DNA from: Sediminicultor sp035648055
Lineage (GTDB): Bacteria; Atribacterota; Phoenicimicrobiia; Phoenicimicrobiales; Phoenicimicrobiaceae
Direction of reading: 5' to 3'
NCBI GenBank assembly: GCA_035648055.1
Contig: DASRMF010000064.1
Location: 1 to 14,353, forward strand
DNA: 14,353 bases
Made by a program: the position numbers and the translations under genes. Below are positions 1-7,556 of this stretch, one piece after another. The stretch's first letter is position 1; each line of letters begins with the position of its first letter. The notes beneath the pieces were generated by a model. That model saw only the letters and a program-made list of their open reading frames with translations, searched no databases and was not told the DNA's origin.

Positions 1-492
1 CCTGCTGGTTATAGTCTGCTGAAAATATTCAGTAGAAACGCTTATATTTTCACCTAAAGATTCTTTGGCTTGAGCTGGAGGAGCTACTGACATAGGCGGA
101 GTTTCAATCTCAGGAGTTTTAACTTCTACTTTTGGTACTCCTTCTGTAAATTTCTCCTTACTTACTACTTTTGTTTCGGTTACCTCTTCTTTTTGACTAG
201 GTGGTTCAGGTGAAATCGGTTCAGCTTTTGGTTTAACTTCCAGTTGGGCAACAGCCTTTTTCTCGGTAATTTCTGGTTTTTTAGATTCCGGCAATTTGGG
301 TGCAGGGATTTCAACCAGACTAACCAAAGTAAGCTCCTTTTCCGGTAAGGGTCTTGTAAAATCAAAAGCAATCATATTCCCAAAAATATATAATAATATA
401 ATATTAAGTATGATAGAGATTATAAACGATCTCCCTAAAAAACCCTTTTTACTCTGTTTTAAACGTTTTGTTCTATATTTATCTATGGGCAC
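1..492 (-). CDS. TonB/TolA-like energy-transducing protein, N-terminal part (cut by window edge)
   Basis: The reading frame is open from a GTG at 490-492 to the left edge (164 codons, no stop). An in-frame TAA lies between this GTG and the nearest upstream ATG, so the GTG is the best start. It has a GAGGTG ribosome-binding site about 10 bases upstream. The product has a short basic cytoplasmic tail (residues 1-21, rich in K and R), one hydrophobic segment at about 22-42, and then a long Pro/Glu/Lys/Val-rich periplasmic stretch (about 50-150). That is the layout of TonB and TolA: an inner-membrane anchor plus an extended linker crossing the periplasm. The C-terminal domain that would contact an outer-membrane partner lies outside the window, so TonB and TolA cannot be told apart. 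It follows exbB and exbD on the same strand, which supports the call. The product is read by hand from the minus strand. Confidence 0.72.
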   Translation of the reverse strand, partial: MPIDKYRTKRLKQSKKGFLGRSFIISIILNIILLYIFGNMIAFDFTRPLPEKELTLVSLVEIPAPKLPESKKPEITEKKAVAQLEVKPKAEPISPEPPSQKEEVTETKVVSKEKFTEGVPKVEVKTPEIETPPMSVAPPAQAKESLGENISVSTEYFQQTITSR

Positions 493-514
493 GAATTATT
501 TACACCTCATTATT

Positions 515-538
515 GATTTACCAATTAACCAATTAAAT
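515..538. repeat. Three-unit degenerate 8-bp tandem array before the tonB-like gene
   Basis: Units of eight bases with an ATT..ACC / AATTAACC pattern begin at 515, 523 and 531. The array is about 22 bp upstream of the GTG start of the TonB-like gene and matches arrays at 1836-1859 and 5604-5631. Function is unknown. Confidence 0.5.
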
Positions 539-708
539 TAGTCGTTAGTGAATAGTAAATAGTCGTTAGTTTTAAATACAAAATACAAATTCACATCACA
601 ACCCGTAACTTCTAATAGGATACTCATTACTTGTCACTGTATTTTATTATGTCTTCTTTTTTCTTTGCTGTTCACTATTCACTAACGACTAACGACTATA
701 TACTATTT
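538..708. repeat. Inverted pair of 7-bp-periodic arrays filling the exbD-tonB gap
   Basis: AGT begins at 540, 547, 554, 561 and 568, exactly every seven bases. In the other orientation, ACT (or ACC) begins at 601, 608, 622, 629 and 636, and again at 674, 681, 688, 695 and 702, the last unit touching the exbD stop codon. The two sides include a perfect 19-bp inverted repeat (538-556 against 674-692, reading actattcactaacgactaa on the right arm), so a transcript of the gap could fold into a long stem. The same 19-mer recurs at 10982-11000. Confidence 0.7.
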
Positions 709-1118
709 TATTTGTTCTCAGCGGGTTGAGTAGCAATGGCAATTCTTTCCGCCCCTCCCTTTTTGATCAAATCCATTATTCTAATTACCTTGCCGTGAAG
801 AACATTTGTATCCGCCTCTAAAACTACTATTTTTTCAGGTTCTTCTTTTATTTTTGCAGCCACGATTTCGGTAAGTTTTAAAGGATCTATGAGTTTTCCA
901 TTAAAATAAACAGTATTATTTTCGGTAATGGTCACAATAATATTTTCTGATGGCTCGGCAGCAGCAAAGTCTCCACTCGGTAAATTAACTTTTACTCTAT
1001 TTTCTAAATTTACAAAAGTAGTCGTTAACATAAAAAATATCAATAAAAGAAGAACTACATCAATTAAAGAGGTCAGGTCAAATCTGGCGTTCCTTTTATT
1101 CCGATGAGGAAACTTCAT
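708..1118 (-). CDS. exbD: ExbD/TolR family biopolymer transport protein
   Basis: This 136-residue protein has the ExbD/TolR plan: a short basic N-terminus, a single membrane helix at about residues 14-36, and a periplasmic domain of about 100 residues. The essential membrane acid of the family is present as Asp20 in the motif LTSLIDVVLLLLIFFML, where proton flow is coupled to movement of the ExbB pentamer. The periplasmic half keeps the family pattern of strands ending in a helix followed by GAERIAIAT. The start ATG lies 23 bases inside the end of exbB and is preceded by GGTGAGG within exbB, so the two are translationally coupled and should be made in fixed ratio. Sequence alone does not separate ExbD from TolR; the TonB/TolA-like gene downstream and the TPR gene upstream complete an envelope energy-transduction cluster. 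Confidence 0.9.
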   Translation of the reverse strand: MKFPHRNKRNARFDLTSLIDVVLLLLIFFMLTTTFVNLENRVKVNLPSGDFAAAEPSENIIVTITENNTVYFNGKLIDPLKLTEIVAAKIKEEPEKIVVLEADTNVLHGKVIRIMDLIKKGGAERIAIATQPAENK

Positions 1119-1776
1119 ATTCTACCTCACCACCCTTACTAAGACTGTCCCGAATAATTCCACCATTATTGGTTTCCTGATAAGTTAGAAGATCTATAAG
1201 TTCTACACAATTTATTTCCATATCTCTTATCAATTTATCTACTCGCTGAGATAAATAATTATAAACCACGATAGTCGGTATAGCTATCGATAATCCAAAA
1301 GCAGTAGTAAGCAGTGCCTCAGAAATTCCTCCTGCCAGTGCTTCCGGATTACCTACTCCCATAGCTGCTATTACATTGAAGGCCTTGATCATACCAAACA
1401 CTGTTCCTAAAAGCCCCAATAATGGACAAATATTACCGATGGTGGAAAGCGTAGACAAGTTTCTCTCTAATACAGGAATTTCCTGGTTGGCGTTATCTTC
1501 AATCGCCTCTTTCATCTCATCCCGTCCTCGACCAAATTTCATTAAACCAGCCAACATGATCTTTGAAATAGGAGTTGGACTTTTACGACAGGCAGAAATA
1601 GCCAGTTCAATGCTTCCCTTTTTAACTAAATTTTTAACTCGCAAAACAAATTTTTTACTTTTAGTTTTAATACTTTTTAGGTAAAACATCCTCTCAAAAA
1701 AAATAGTAACTGCAATTAACGAACATATAAAGATGGGATACATTAAGAACCCACCTTTTTGAAAAATTTCCAACAT
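1096..1776 (-). CDS. exbB: ExbB/TolQ/MotA family proton channel protein
   Basis: The 226-residue product has the three-helix ExbB/TolQ topology: helix 1 at about 10-30, a cytoplasmic loop of about 80 residues, then helices 2 and 3 at about 112-134 and 153-174. The family signatures are clear: PLLGLLGTVFGMI (about 118-130) in helix 2 and GGISEALLTTAFGLSIAIP (about 149-167) in helix 3, with the polar Thr residues lining the proton path. With ExbD it forms the inner-membrane motor that energises TonB or TolA. The ATG has a good GGAGG ribosome-binding site about 10 bases upstream. It overlaps exbD by 23 bases and follows the large TPR gene after a 189-bp gap filled with repeats. The call as ExbB rather than TolQ is a family-level choice. 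Confidence 0.92.
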   Translation of the reverse strand: MLEIFQKGGFLMYPIFICSLIAVTIFFERMFYLKSIKTKSKKFVLRVKNLVKKGSIELAISACRKSPTPISKIMLAGLMKFGRGRDEMKEAIEDNANQEIPVLERNLSTLSTIGNICPLLGLLGTVFGMIKAFNVIAAMGVGNPEALAGGISEALLTTAFGLSIAIPTIVVYNYLSQRVDKLIRDMEINCVELIDLLTYQETNNGGIIRDSLSKGGEVEYEVSSSE

Positions 1777-1835
1777 AAAATACTTGCCTCCTCTTCTTTT
1801 ATGATTTTACTAATTATACTTATATTTAATTTTCC

Positions 1836-1859
1836 AATTTACTAATTGACCAATTAAGC
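1836..1859. repeat. Three-unit degenerate 8-bp tandem array before exbB
   Basis: Units AATTTACT, AATTGACC and AATTAAGC begin at 1836, 1844 and 1852, about 60 bp upstream of the exbB start. They share phase and wording with the arrays at 515-538 and 5604-5631. Confidence 0.55.
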
Positions 1860-1860
1860 A

Positions 1861-1911
1861 GGGGTCAAATTTATTCGACCCGAAACGACGGGTTCAATAA
1901 ATCGACCCTAC
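1861..1911 (-). repeat. REP-like long palindrome flanked by GTAG (minus strand)
   Basis: Bases 1861-1909 fold into a long imperfect hairpin: GGGTC pairs with GACCC at the base, TTTATT with AATAAA in the middle and ACCCG (1878-1882) with CGGGT (1889-1893) at the tip, with a small bulge. On the minus strand the palindrome is preceded directly by GTAG (CTAC at 1908-1911 on the plus strand). GTAG next to a palindrome is the hallmark of REP sequences processed by RAYT transposases. Confidence 0.6.
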
Positions 1912-1921
1912 ACTTACATAA

Positions 1922-1944
1922 ACAGGCGAGTCAGCCTGTCCTAC
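1922..1944 (-). repeat. Second REP-like palindrome flanked by GTAG (minus strand)
   Basis: ACAGGC (1922-1927) pairs perfectly with GCCTGT (1934-1939) around a six-base loop. CTAC at 1941-1944 places GTAG on its 5' side on the minus strand, as for the palindrome immediately before it. Two GTAG-palindromes in the same orientation, 10 bp apart, form a tandem cluster. Confidence 0.55.
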
Positions 1945-1970
1945 TTGCAACTCGCAACTTGCAACTTATT
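1943..1970. repeat. Four-unit 7-bp array overlapping the stop of the TPR gene
   Basis: ACT begins at 1943, 1950, 1957 and 1964. Three of the four units read ACTYGCA. The last unit runs into the stop codon of the TPR gene (1966-1968). Confidence 0.7.
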
Positions 1971-4900
1971 GTTCCTTCTTTAATACTTCCAATCTTTCCT
2001 GAGCTTTCCCCACATATGGGCTCTGGGGAAATTTTGAAACCAAGTCCTGATAATCAGAAATAGCTTTTTCTTGATTTCCTAACTTTTCCCAACAGACTGC
2101 TTTAGTATATAAGATATCATCACTGTATTCCAGACTGGAATAATCTTTTAAATACCTTTCTCCCACTTCAATGGCCTTTTCATATTCATCTTTTTTAAAA
2201 TAGGAAAAGCACAAACCATACAAAGCCTCCGACAAATATTGACCATCAGGATATTCTCTTACCAGTCTATCTAAATTGATAATACTATCCATCCAGTCCT
2301 CTTCCTGTAAATAGATCTGGCTTGATAAATACATAGCCTCTGCCCTGAAACTACTATTACTGTAAGAATTTATAAACTTTCCCAGTTCTGCCTTAGCCAT
2401 ATTCTTATCCTCTGAAAGAAAATAGTTCTTGCTTACTCTAAACTGTGCTTCTTCAATAAACTTACTATCAGGATAAATGCTTATAAGTTTTTTAAATTCT
2501 TCAATGGACAATTTGTAATCTTTATTCTCCAGATAAGTCCAGGCGATAGCATATTGGGCGTTAGCTGAGAAATCTCCCTCAGGATACATTTCGATAAATT
2601 TTTCGTATGCTTCTCTGGCCTTCTGGTAATCTTTAAGATTATACCATGATTCTGCCGCCATAAACTTTGCTCTTTGCCCCAAATCTAAATTATTTTCATC
2701 TTCTTCCACCTGATTAAAATATTCGCCCGCCTTCTTATAATCAGTTAAGCCAAAATAACTCCACCCCATCCAATAATAGCTTTCCGAGAGCAAGGAGGAT
2801 TGAGGGAAAAATTGAATAATTTTATCAAATTCCTCAATTGCCTCTTTGTATCTCTTCTGATTATAATAATAATTGCCTAATCTAAAATATGCCTCCTGAG
2901 AAAAATCACTCCGGGGGTATTTTTCTCTTAATTCTTCAAATGCTTTAATTTCTCCCTCTTGATCTCCTAATTCTTTAGAGGACTTCCCTATTAAATAAAG
3001 TGCTTCATCGGTGGATGTTTTCTCTAATTCTGCTAAAGCTAATTTATATTTTTTTAAATCATATAGATCTTTTCCCAGCTCAAAATGGGCTGAATTAATA
3101 AGTTCGCTTTGCGGATATTTCTCTACAAATTCTTGAAATTCTAAAATTGCTTTTTCTTTCTCGCCCTGACGGGAATAAGCCAAAGCTAAATCAAAACTGG
3201 CTTTTTCTAATAAAGAATCTTCCACTTCGAACTGCTTTAAGCTCTCCAGATTTTCAATAGCTTTACTGTATTCTTGTAAATTAAGCAGGCAGCGAGCCAG
3301 TAAATATTGAGCCTCCTCTTTCCTCTTATCTTCTATTCCTGTTTCTGAGATTAAGTCCTTTAATTGTACTATTGCTTCTTCATATTTATTTTCTTTAAAC
3401 AAACTCAAACTATTATAATATTTCACTTCGGAAGCCAATTCAAATCCTGGAAAGAAAAATAATAAATTATTAAATGCTACTTCTGCTTCTTTATATTCTC
3501 CAGAGCTGAAGTAAGCCTGACCCAATAAGTAATACACTTCTTCTGTCTCTTTCCCTTTATATTCGGAATATTTTTCTAAAAATTCCCGGTATACTTTGAT
3601 CGTATCCGCATAATTATTCCCCTGAAAATAGGATTTGCCTAATTTATGACTGGCTTGTAAGGCTAAATCACTATCGGGAAAATCATTTAATAATTTCAAA
3701 AACCTCTTGGCCGCTTCTTCATATTCTTCTAACAGATAATAACACCACCCACTGCCCCAGAGAGCATCATCGCTATACTCGTTTATCTCCGAATCGGTGA
3801 CTACTCTCTCATACTCTACCTGAGCTAATTTATATTCCTTCTGTTGGAAATAACACTCAGCCAACAGATAGCGGGCATGGGGATAATCACTCTTTATATC
3901 CAGGGCTTTTTTTAATTCTTCAATAGCCACAGGATAATCTTTCAAAGAATAGAAATCATAAGCTAATTTATAATTTTCTTCAGCCTTTCCTTCTTCACCA
4001 CTGGTCTTTAACTCAGTCACCTTTTCTCTTTCTTCGCGGTATTCGTCCATCAGATTAAGCTGATAATATGAGCGGGAAAGAAATTGACGGGCTTTTTCAA
4101 ATTCAGGATTATAATCTAAAGATCTAGTAAATTCTTCAAGAGCTTTATCATATTCACCTTTCAAATAATAATCATAGCCAGTGTTAAAATACTTTAAAGT
4201 CTCTCTCCCGTATTTTTTCTCTTCCAGACAATTATTTAAAAAATGTTGGGCTGTGTTGTCGAAAGAATCAATCCTGATAACTTCTTCCCATTGAGAAATA
4301 GAATTATCCAGATCCCCTATTTGGTAATAGCTTAAGGCTAAAAAGTAATGAGGTTCCTTAAAATTAGGATTTGCTAAAATAGATGATTCAAAATAACTGA
4401 CTGCTTCTTTAAAATTGCCATTTTTATAAGATAGATAACCTTTTTCGTAACTTTCATAAGCTTTCCGGCCGTATTTTTGGGACTGTTCGTTCTTTTTAAT
4501 AATCCAGGAAATATCTTTATTCTGGGGGTCTATCCTTAAAACTTCTTCACTTTCATCAAGAGAAAGGCCTATCTCACCCATATCATTATAAATTTGAACC
4601 AAATAGAGATGGGCTTCTAATAAATCAGGATCATATTCTGTAGAAGAAATAAAATATTCAGTTGCCTGCTCATGCTCACCCTTAGAATAAAATGCATATC
4701 CTAATCTAAAATATGCCTGGGAAGCTTTTTTATAAATATCTTTACTTTCCAAATGATTATCTTCTACCAGTTGGATAAAACTACTTAGACTGTCTACTTC
4801 CTTAATAGTCCAATGGGTTCTGTTATAAATCTCCGCTAAAAGATAATAAGCCTCAGCAAACTTGGGGTCTTCTGCCACTGCTCTTTCTCCATATTCTATA

Positions 4901-5586
4901 GCCTCGGCCCATAACTTTTTACTGGGATAATCAATACCTTCATATTCAATAATGGCTTTGTCCATTGAATCAAGACATTTATTATAATTACTTAGAGCAT
5001 CAAGAGAGGTAGTAGGAATTACTTGTGATTTATCTTCATCTTGTATTGGTAATTCAACATTCAACTCTTTCAAAATAAATGAAACTACTTTATCTTTTAA
5101 GTTAACAATATCTGTATTTTCCGCGATAAAATCTCGAAAAGCAGTAATTTCTCCAGTAGAACTATCGTATTTTTTAAGACCTAAATTTAAAGTAGAAGGA
5201 GAAGAAAGGTAAAAATACCCAAAAAATATTAACTCGCTATTTAGATTATCAATAAACTGGATTAATAGAGATTTATCTATCTCGCCCTTAACAGGCGATA
5301 AGCCAAATTTATAGTATAAGTCTTCTATATCTTGACTGGAAGAACAAACAAGAGTATCAACTTGAGAAAGATCCTTAATAAGCATGTCAGTAAAATCTTT
5401 GCTCAACCAATCCCAGCTTGACTGTTCTGTACGGTTATCAAAATATAAGATACTTATCTTTCCATCAAAAGCTTGAACATTCTGGATATTATAAAAAAAA
5501 CTAATCATTACTGTCAAAACAATAATGATATAAAAAAGTTTCAATGAAATTTTTTCTTTTAAAAGATAATTAGCTATCTTAGTCAT
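1966..5586 (-). CDS. Large exported TPR-repeat protein with CsgG/FlgO/TolB-N-like N-terminal domain
   Basis: The 1206-residue product begins with a signal peptide: basic N-region, hydrophobic core at about 17-32 and a likely signal-peptidase I site after VQA (residue 39). Residues 40 to about 185 have the pattern ISILYFDNRT ... WLSKDFTDMLIKDL ... LIFFGYFYLS ... KKYDSSTGEI, which resembles the CsgG/FlgO/TolB-N fold; this assignment is by pattern only. From about 190 to the end there are roughly 25 tetratricopeptide repeats. The C-terminal two thirds are of the YPxSxFxxEAxYxLG type seen in YbgF/CpoB and BamD. No lipobox cysteine is visible, so it is probably soluble in the periplasm or loosely envelope-attached. 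It sits directly upstream of exbB-exbD-tonB-like genes, which suggests a periplasmic scaffold for that motor. Native partners and substrate are unknown. The ATG has a GGTG ribosome-binding site. Confidence 0.85.
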   Translation of the reverse strand: MTKIANYLLKEKISLKLFYIIIVLTVMISFFYNIQNVQAFDGKISILYFDNRTEQSSWDWLSKDFTDMLIKDLSQVDTLVCSSSQDIEDLYYKFGLSPVKGEIDKSLLIQFIDNLNSELIFFGYFYLSSPSTLNLGLKKYDSSTGEITAFRDFIAENTDIVNLKDKVVSFILKELNVELPIQDEDKSQVIPTTSLDALSNYNKCLDSMDKAIIEYEGIDYPSKKLWAEAIEYGERAVAEDPKFAEAYYLLAEIYNRTHWTIKEVDSLSSFIQLVEDNHLESKDIYKKASQAYFRLGYAFYSKGEHEQATEYFISSTEYDPDLLEAHLYLVQIYNDMGEIGLSLDESEEVLRIDPQNKDISWIIKKNEQSQKYGRKAYESYEKGYLSYKNGNFKEAVSYFESSILANPNFKEPHYFLALSYYQIGDLDNSISQWEEVIRIDSFDNTAQHFLNNCLEEKKYGRETLKYFNTGYDYYLKGEYDKALEEFTRSLDYNPEFEKARQFLSRSYYQLNLMDEYREEREKVTELKTSGEEGKAEENYKLAYDFYSLKDYPVAIEELKKALDIKSDYPHARYLLAECYFQQKEYKLAQVEYERVVTDSEINEYSDDALWGSGWCYYLLEEYEEAAKRFLKLLNDFPDSDLALQASHKLGKSYFQGNNYADTIKVYREFLEKYSEYKGKETEEVYYLLGQAYFSSGEYKEAEVAFNNLLFFFPGFELASEVKYYNSLSLFKENKYEEAIVQLKDLISETGIEDKRKEEAQYLLARCLLNLQEYSKAIENLESLKQFEVEDSLLEKASFDLALAYSRQGEKEKAILEFQEFVEKYPQSELINSAHFELGKDLYDLKKYKLALAELEKTSTDEALYLIGKSSKELGDQEGEIKAFEELREKYPRSDFSQEAYFRLGNYYYNQKRYKEAIEEFDKIIQFFPQSSLLSESYYWMGWSYFGLTDYKKAGEYFNQVEEDENNLDLGQRAKFMAAESWYNLKDYQKAREAYEKFIEMYPEGDFSANAQYAIAWTYLENKDYKLSIEEFKKLISIYPDSKFIEEAQFRVSKNYFLSEDKNMAKAELGKFINSYSNSSFRAEAMYLSSQIYLQEEDWMDSIINLDRLVREYPDGQYLSEALYGLCFSYFKKDEYEKAIEVGERYLKDYSSLEYSDDILYTKAVCWEKLGNQEKAISDYQDLVSKFPQSPYVGKAQERLEVLKKEQ

Positions 5587-5603
5587 TAATTCACCTTTAT
5601 ATT

Positions 5604-5631
5604 AATTGACCAATTAACCAATTGACCAATT
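5604..5631. repeat. 8-bp tandem array (AATTRACC x 3.5) before the TPR gene
   Basis: AATTGACC, AATTAACC and AATTGACC start at 5604, 5612 and 5620, followed by AATT. This is the cleanest of the octamer arrays, and it lies 17 bp upstream of the TPR gene's ATG. Confidence 0.75.
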
Positions 5632-5636
5632 CAGAA

Positions 5637-5765
5637 AGTCATTAGTAAATAGTATTAACATATCGTATTGCATATCAAAACTTGAAACTTGTAACCTGTA
5701 ACTCGTCACTAATTACTCATTACTTATTACTATATTTCTATCCGCTACACGCTACACGCTATTTT
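5637..5765. repeat. Opposed 7-bp arrays filling the obgE-TPR gap
   Basis: AGT starts at 5637, 5644 and 5651. The opposite sense follows with ACT/ACC starting at 5680, 5687, 5694, 5701, 5708, 5715, 5722 and 5729, eight units in perfect 7-base phase. After a one-base slip the phase continues as CT at 5738, 5745, 5752 and 5759, including two CGCTACA units. The array ends 14 bp from the obgE stop codon. Unit sequence varies while the ACT anchor and spacing hold. Confidence 0.75.
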
Positions 5766-5778
5766 ATAAAATTATACC

Positions 5779-7062
5779 TTATTTACTTGAAAAAGTAAAA
5801 ACGATTTTCTTGATTTTTACCTGATTTCCCTCTTTAATTCCTTTTTTAATTAAAGCCTTCTCTAAGCCTATTTTTTTTATAATTTTCTGGAAATAATCTA
5901 TTGCTTCCTCATTATTAAAATTGGTCATCGCTACTATCCGTTCAATCTCTGCACCGGTAACTTCATAAATATCTTCCTCTTTATTAATTATAAACCGGGG
6001 GGTAAATTTATATACTGTTTCTTTTATGGGTAAAACCTCGGTAATCGCTTCTTTTTCTTTTAATTTTAATTCATCCAACAAAGAAGAAAGACCATAGATG
6101 AGTTTATTCAATCCTTCTCCGTTTAAAGCAGAAATGGGAAATATTCGATAACCTTCCTTATGAAAAGCATCTTTAAGGTAAGACATATTTTCTTTCACGG
6201 AATCAAGGTCGCATTTGTTTATGGCAATAATCTGCGGTTTCTTAGTCAGATTTTCACTAAAATTATTTAATTCTTTGTTTATAGCCCTAAAGCTATGTAG
6301 TGGGTCCTCTTTTTTTATTATAGAACCGTCAATAACATGTAAGATTATTTTAGTTCTTTCAATATGTTTTAAAAACTTATCTCCCAAGCCAGTACCCAGA
6401 TGTGCACCTTCGATCAAACCGGGAATATCTGCTGCAATAAAACTTTTTGCTTCATCTACGATAACTACTCCTAAATTAGGACTGAGGGTAGTAAAGGGAT
6501 AATCGGCAATCTTGGGTTTAGCTGCTGAAACCCGAGAAATCAGAGTAGATTTTCCGGCGTTAGGGTAGCCAACCAGTCCTACATCGGCAATTATTTTTAG
6601 ACTTAAACCTAACTTCTTTTCTTCTCCCGGTTCTCCTTTTTGAGCAAATCTGGGGCTTCTTCTAACAGAACTTTTAAAACGAAAATTTCCCTTACCACCC
6701 TGTCCTCCCCGGACTACGATAATCCTCTGCCCATTTTCGGTCAAATCACCTAAAATTGTGGAGCTGTCCATATCCTCTACCACAGTTCCCAAAGGAACTT
6801 TTATAATTAAATCATCTCCGTTTTTCCCTTTCTTATTGCTTCCCTGTCCGCTTTCTGCGTTTTTTGCCCTTTGATGGGGGTGATTGTAAAGATCTATTAA
6901 GGTGCCCATCTTATCATCTGCTTCAATAATTATATCTCCGCCTTTTCCTCCGTCTCCCCCGTTAGGACCACCTTTGGGAATAAATTTCTCCCTCCTGAAG
7001 CTTACGGCTCCATTTCCCCCTCCTCCTGCTCTCACTTCTATTTTCACTCTATCTACAAACAT
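5779..7062 (-). CDS. obgE: Obg-family GTPase (ribosome assembly)
   Basis: The 427-residue protein has the three Obg parts. The glycine-rich Obg fold spans about 1-158 (RAGGGGNGAVSFRREKF near the start). The G domain spans about 159-335, with P-loop GYPNAGKST at 165-173, switch Thr pair at 191-192, DIPG at 212-215, NKCD at 282-285 and SAL at 311-313. The C-terminal OCT domain lies at about 345-420. Obg binds GTP/GDP and acts in 50S subunit maturation, linking ribosome assembly to growth state. The ATG is preceded by GGGAG at about 6 bases. It sits after rpmA, the usual bacterial place for obg, but behind a strong terminator, so it depends on read-through or its own promoter; I could not identify that promoter with confidence. 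Confidence 0.97.
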   Translation of the reverse strand: MFVDRVKIEVRAGGGGNGAVSFRREKFIPKGGPNGGDGGKGGDIIIEADDKMGTLIDLYNHPHQRAKNAESGQGSNKKGKNGDDLIIKVPLGTVVEDMDSSTILGDLTENGQRIIVVRGGQGGKGNFRFKSSVRRSPRFAQKGEPGEEKKLGLSLKIIADVGLVGYPNAGKSTLISRVSAAKPKIADYPFTTLSPNLGVVIVDEAKSFIAADIPGLIEGAHLGTGLGDKFLKHIERTKIILHVIDGSIIKKEDPLHSFRAINKELNNFSENLTKKPQIIAINKCDLDSVKENMSYLKDAFHKEGYRIFPISALNGEGLNKLIYGLSSLLDELKLKEKEAITEVLPIKETVYKFTPRFIINKEEDIYEVTGAEIERIVAMTNFNNEEAIDYFQKIIKKIGLEKALIKKGIKEGNQVKIKKIVFTFSSK

Positions 7063-7090
7063 ACTCTTCTCCCGTTAAAATGAAAATTTC

Positions 7091-7113
7091 GTGCCAGAGT
7101 CAGGCACTTTTTT
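7091..7113 (+). repeat. GTGCC/GGCAC hairpin followed by T run, upstream of obgE
   Basis: GTGCC (7091-7095) pairs with GGCAC (7103-7107) around a seven-base loop, followed on the plus strand by six T. No plus-strand gene is near, so a terminator role is doubtful. The core resembles the larger hairpin at 13982-14022, which suggests a dispersed palindromic repeat. Confidence 0.45.
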
Positions 7114-7151
7114 CCATTTTTTATTGTTTAACCTAATAATACTATAATACT

Positions 7152-7183
7152 AAAAAACCCTGAGTTTTACAAAAAACTCAGGG
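7152..7183 (-). terminator. Intrinsic terminator after rpmA
   Basis: CCCTGAGTTTT (7158-7168) pairs with AAAACTCAGGG (7173-7183), an 11-bp perfect stem with a four-base loop, followed on the minus strand by six T (7152-7157). It lies 28 bp past the rpmA stop codon, so it should end most rplU-rpmA transcripts before obgE. Confidence 0.9.
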
Positions 7184-7210
7184 CAAATTTAATAAAATTA
7201 TTTTCTTATT

Positions 7211-7471
7211 TTAAGATCTTTCGGCGTAAACACAAACTCGCTTCCTGTCTTTTCCCTTTCTTTTAAAAGTTACAAACCCTTCAATCAAAGCAAACAGGGT
7301 ATCATCATTCCCTCTTCCCACGTTTTCTCCGGGAAGAATTTTAGTTCCTCTTTGTCTTATTAAGATACTACCTGCTGTTACAAATTGACCGCCAAATCGT
7401 TTTACTCCTAAGTGTTTGGCATTACTATCTCTACCGTTCTTAATTGATCCCTGACCTTTTTTGTGCGCCAT
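7211..7471 (-). CDS. rpmA: 50S ribosomal protein L27 (bL27)
   Basis: The 86-residue product carries the bL27 signatures: MAHKKGQGSIKNGRDSNAK at the N-terminus, LGVKRFGGQFVTAGSILIRQRGTKI and GRGNDDTLFALIEG. L27 sits near the peptidyl-transferase centre, with its N-terminus reaching towards the tRNA ends. The protein starts directly at MAHKKG and lacks the short N-terminal extension found in Firmicutes, which the Prp protease removes; no prp gene lies between rplU and rpmA here. The ATG has a GAGGTGAG ribosome-binding site. The 85 bp between it and rplU hold nothing else that I can recognise. It is probably co-transcribed with rplU. Confidence 0.98.
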   Translation of the reverse strand: MAHKKGQGSIKNGRDSNAKHLGVKRFGGQFVTAGSILIRQRGTKILPGENVGRGNDDTLFALIEGFVTFKRKGKDRKRVCVYAERS

Positions 7472-7556
7472 AACTTCTCACCTCACCCTCTTAAACCTGC
7501 TTCTGATTATATTATGTTATAAATATTTAACTATCCTGATAATTTATATTATACCT

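Noticed and set aside
180..371. Minus-strand 63-codon frame inside the tonB-like gene
   Set aside because: It is an out-of-frame shadow of the GTG-started TonB-like frame, whose composition and topology make sense while this one's do not.
296..541. Plus-strand open frame of 81 codons opposite the tonB-like gene
   Set aside because: It lies antisense to a well-supported frame with a membrane anchor and a Pro/Lys/Glu-rich linker, has no convincing ribosome-binding site and resembles no protein.
5637..5765. CRISPR array
   Set aside because: The period is only seven bases, units are degenerate, and there are no spacers or repeats of CRISPR length.
7084..7113. Plus-strand intrinsic terminator for a gene ending near 7090
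   Set aside because: No plus-strand gene exists upstream of it; the hairpin is better seen as a dispersed palindrome.
7063..7157. Promoter for obgE between the terminator and the start codon
   Set aside because: AT-rich -10-like words are present, but I found no -35 match at a suitable distance.
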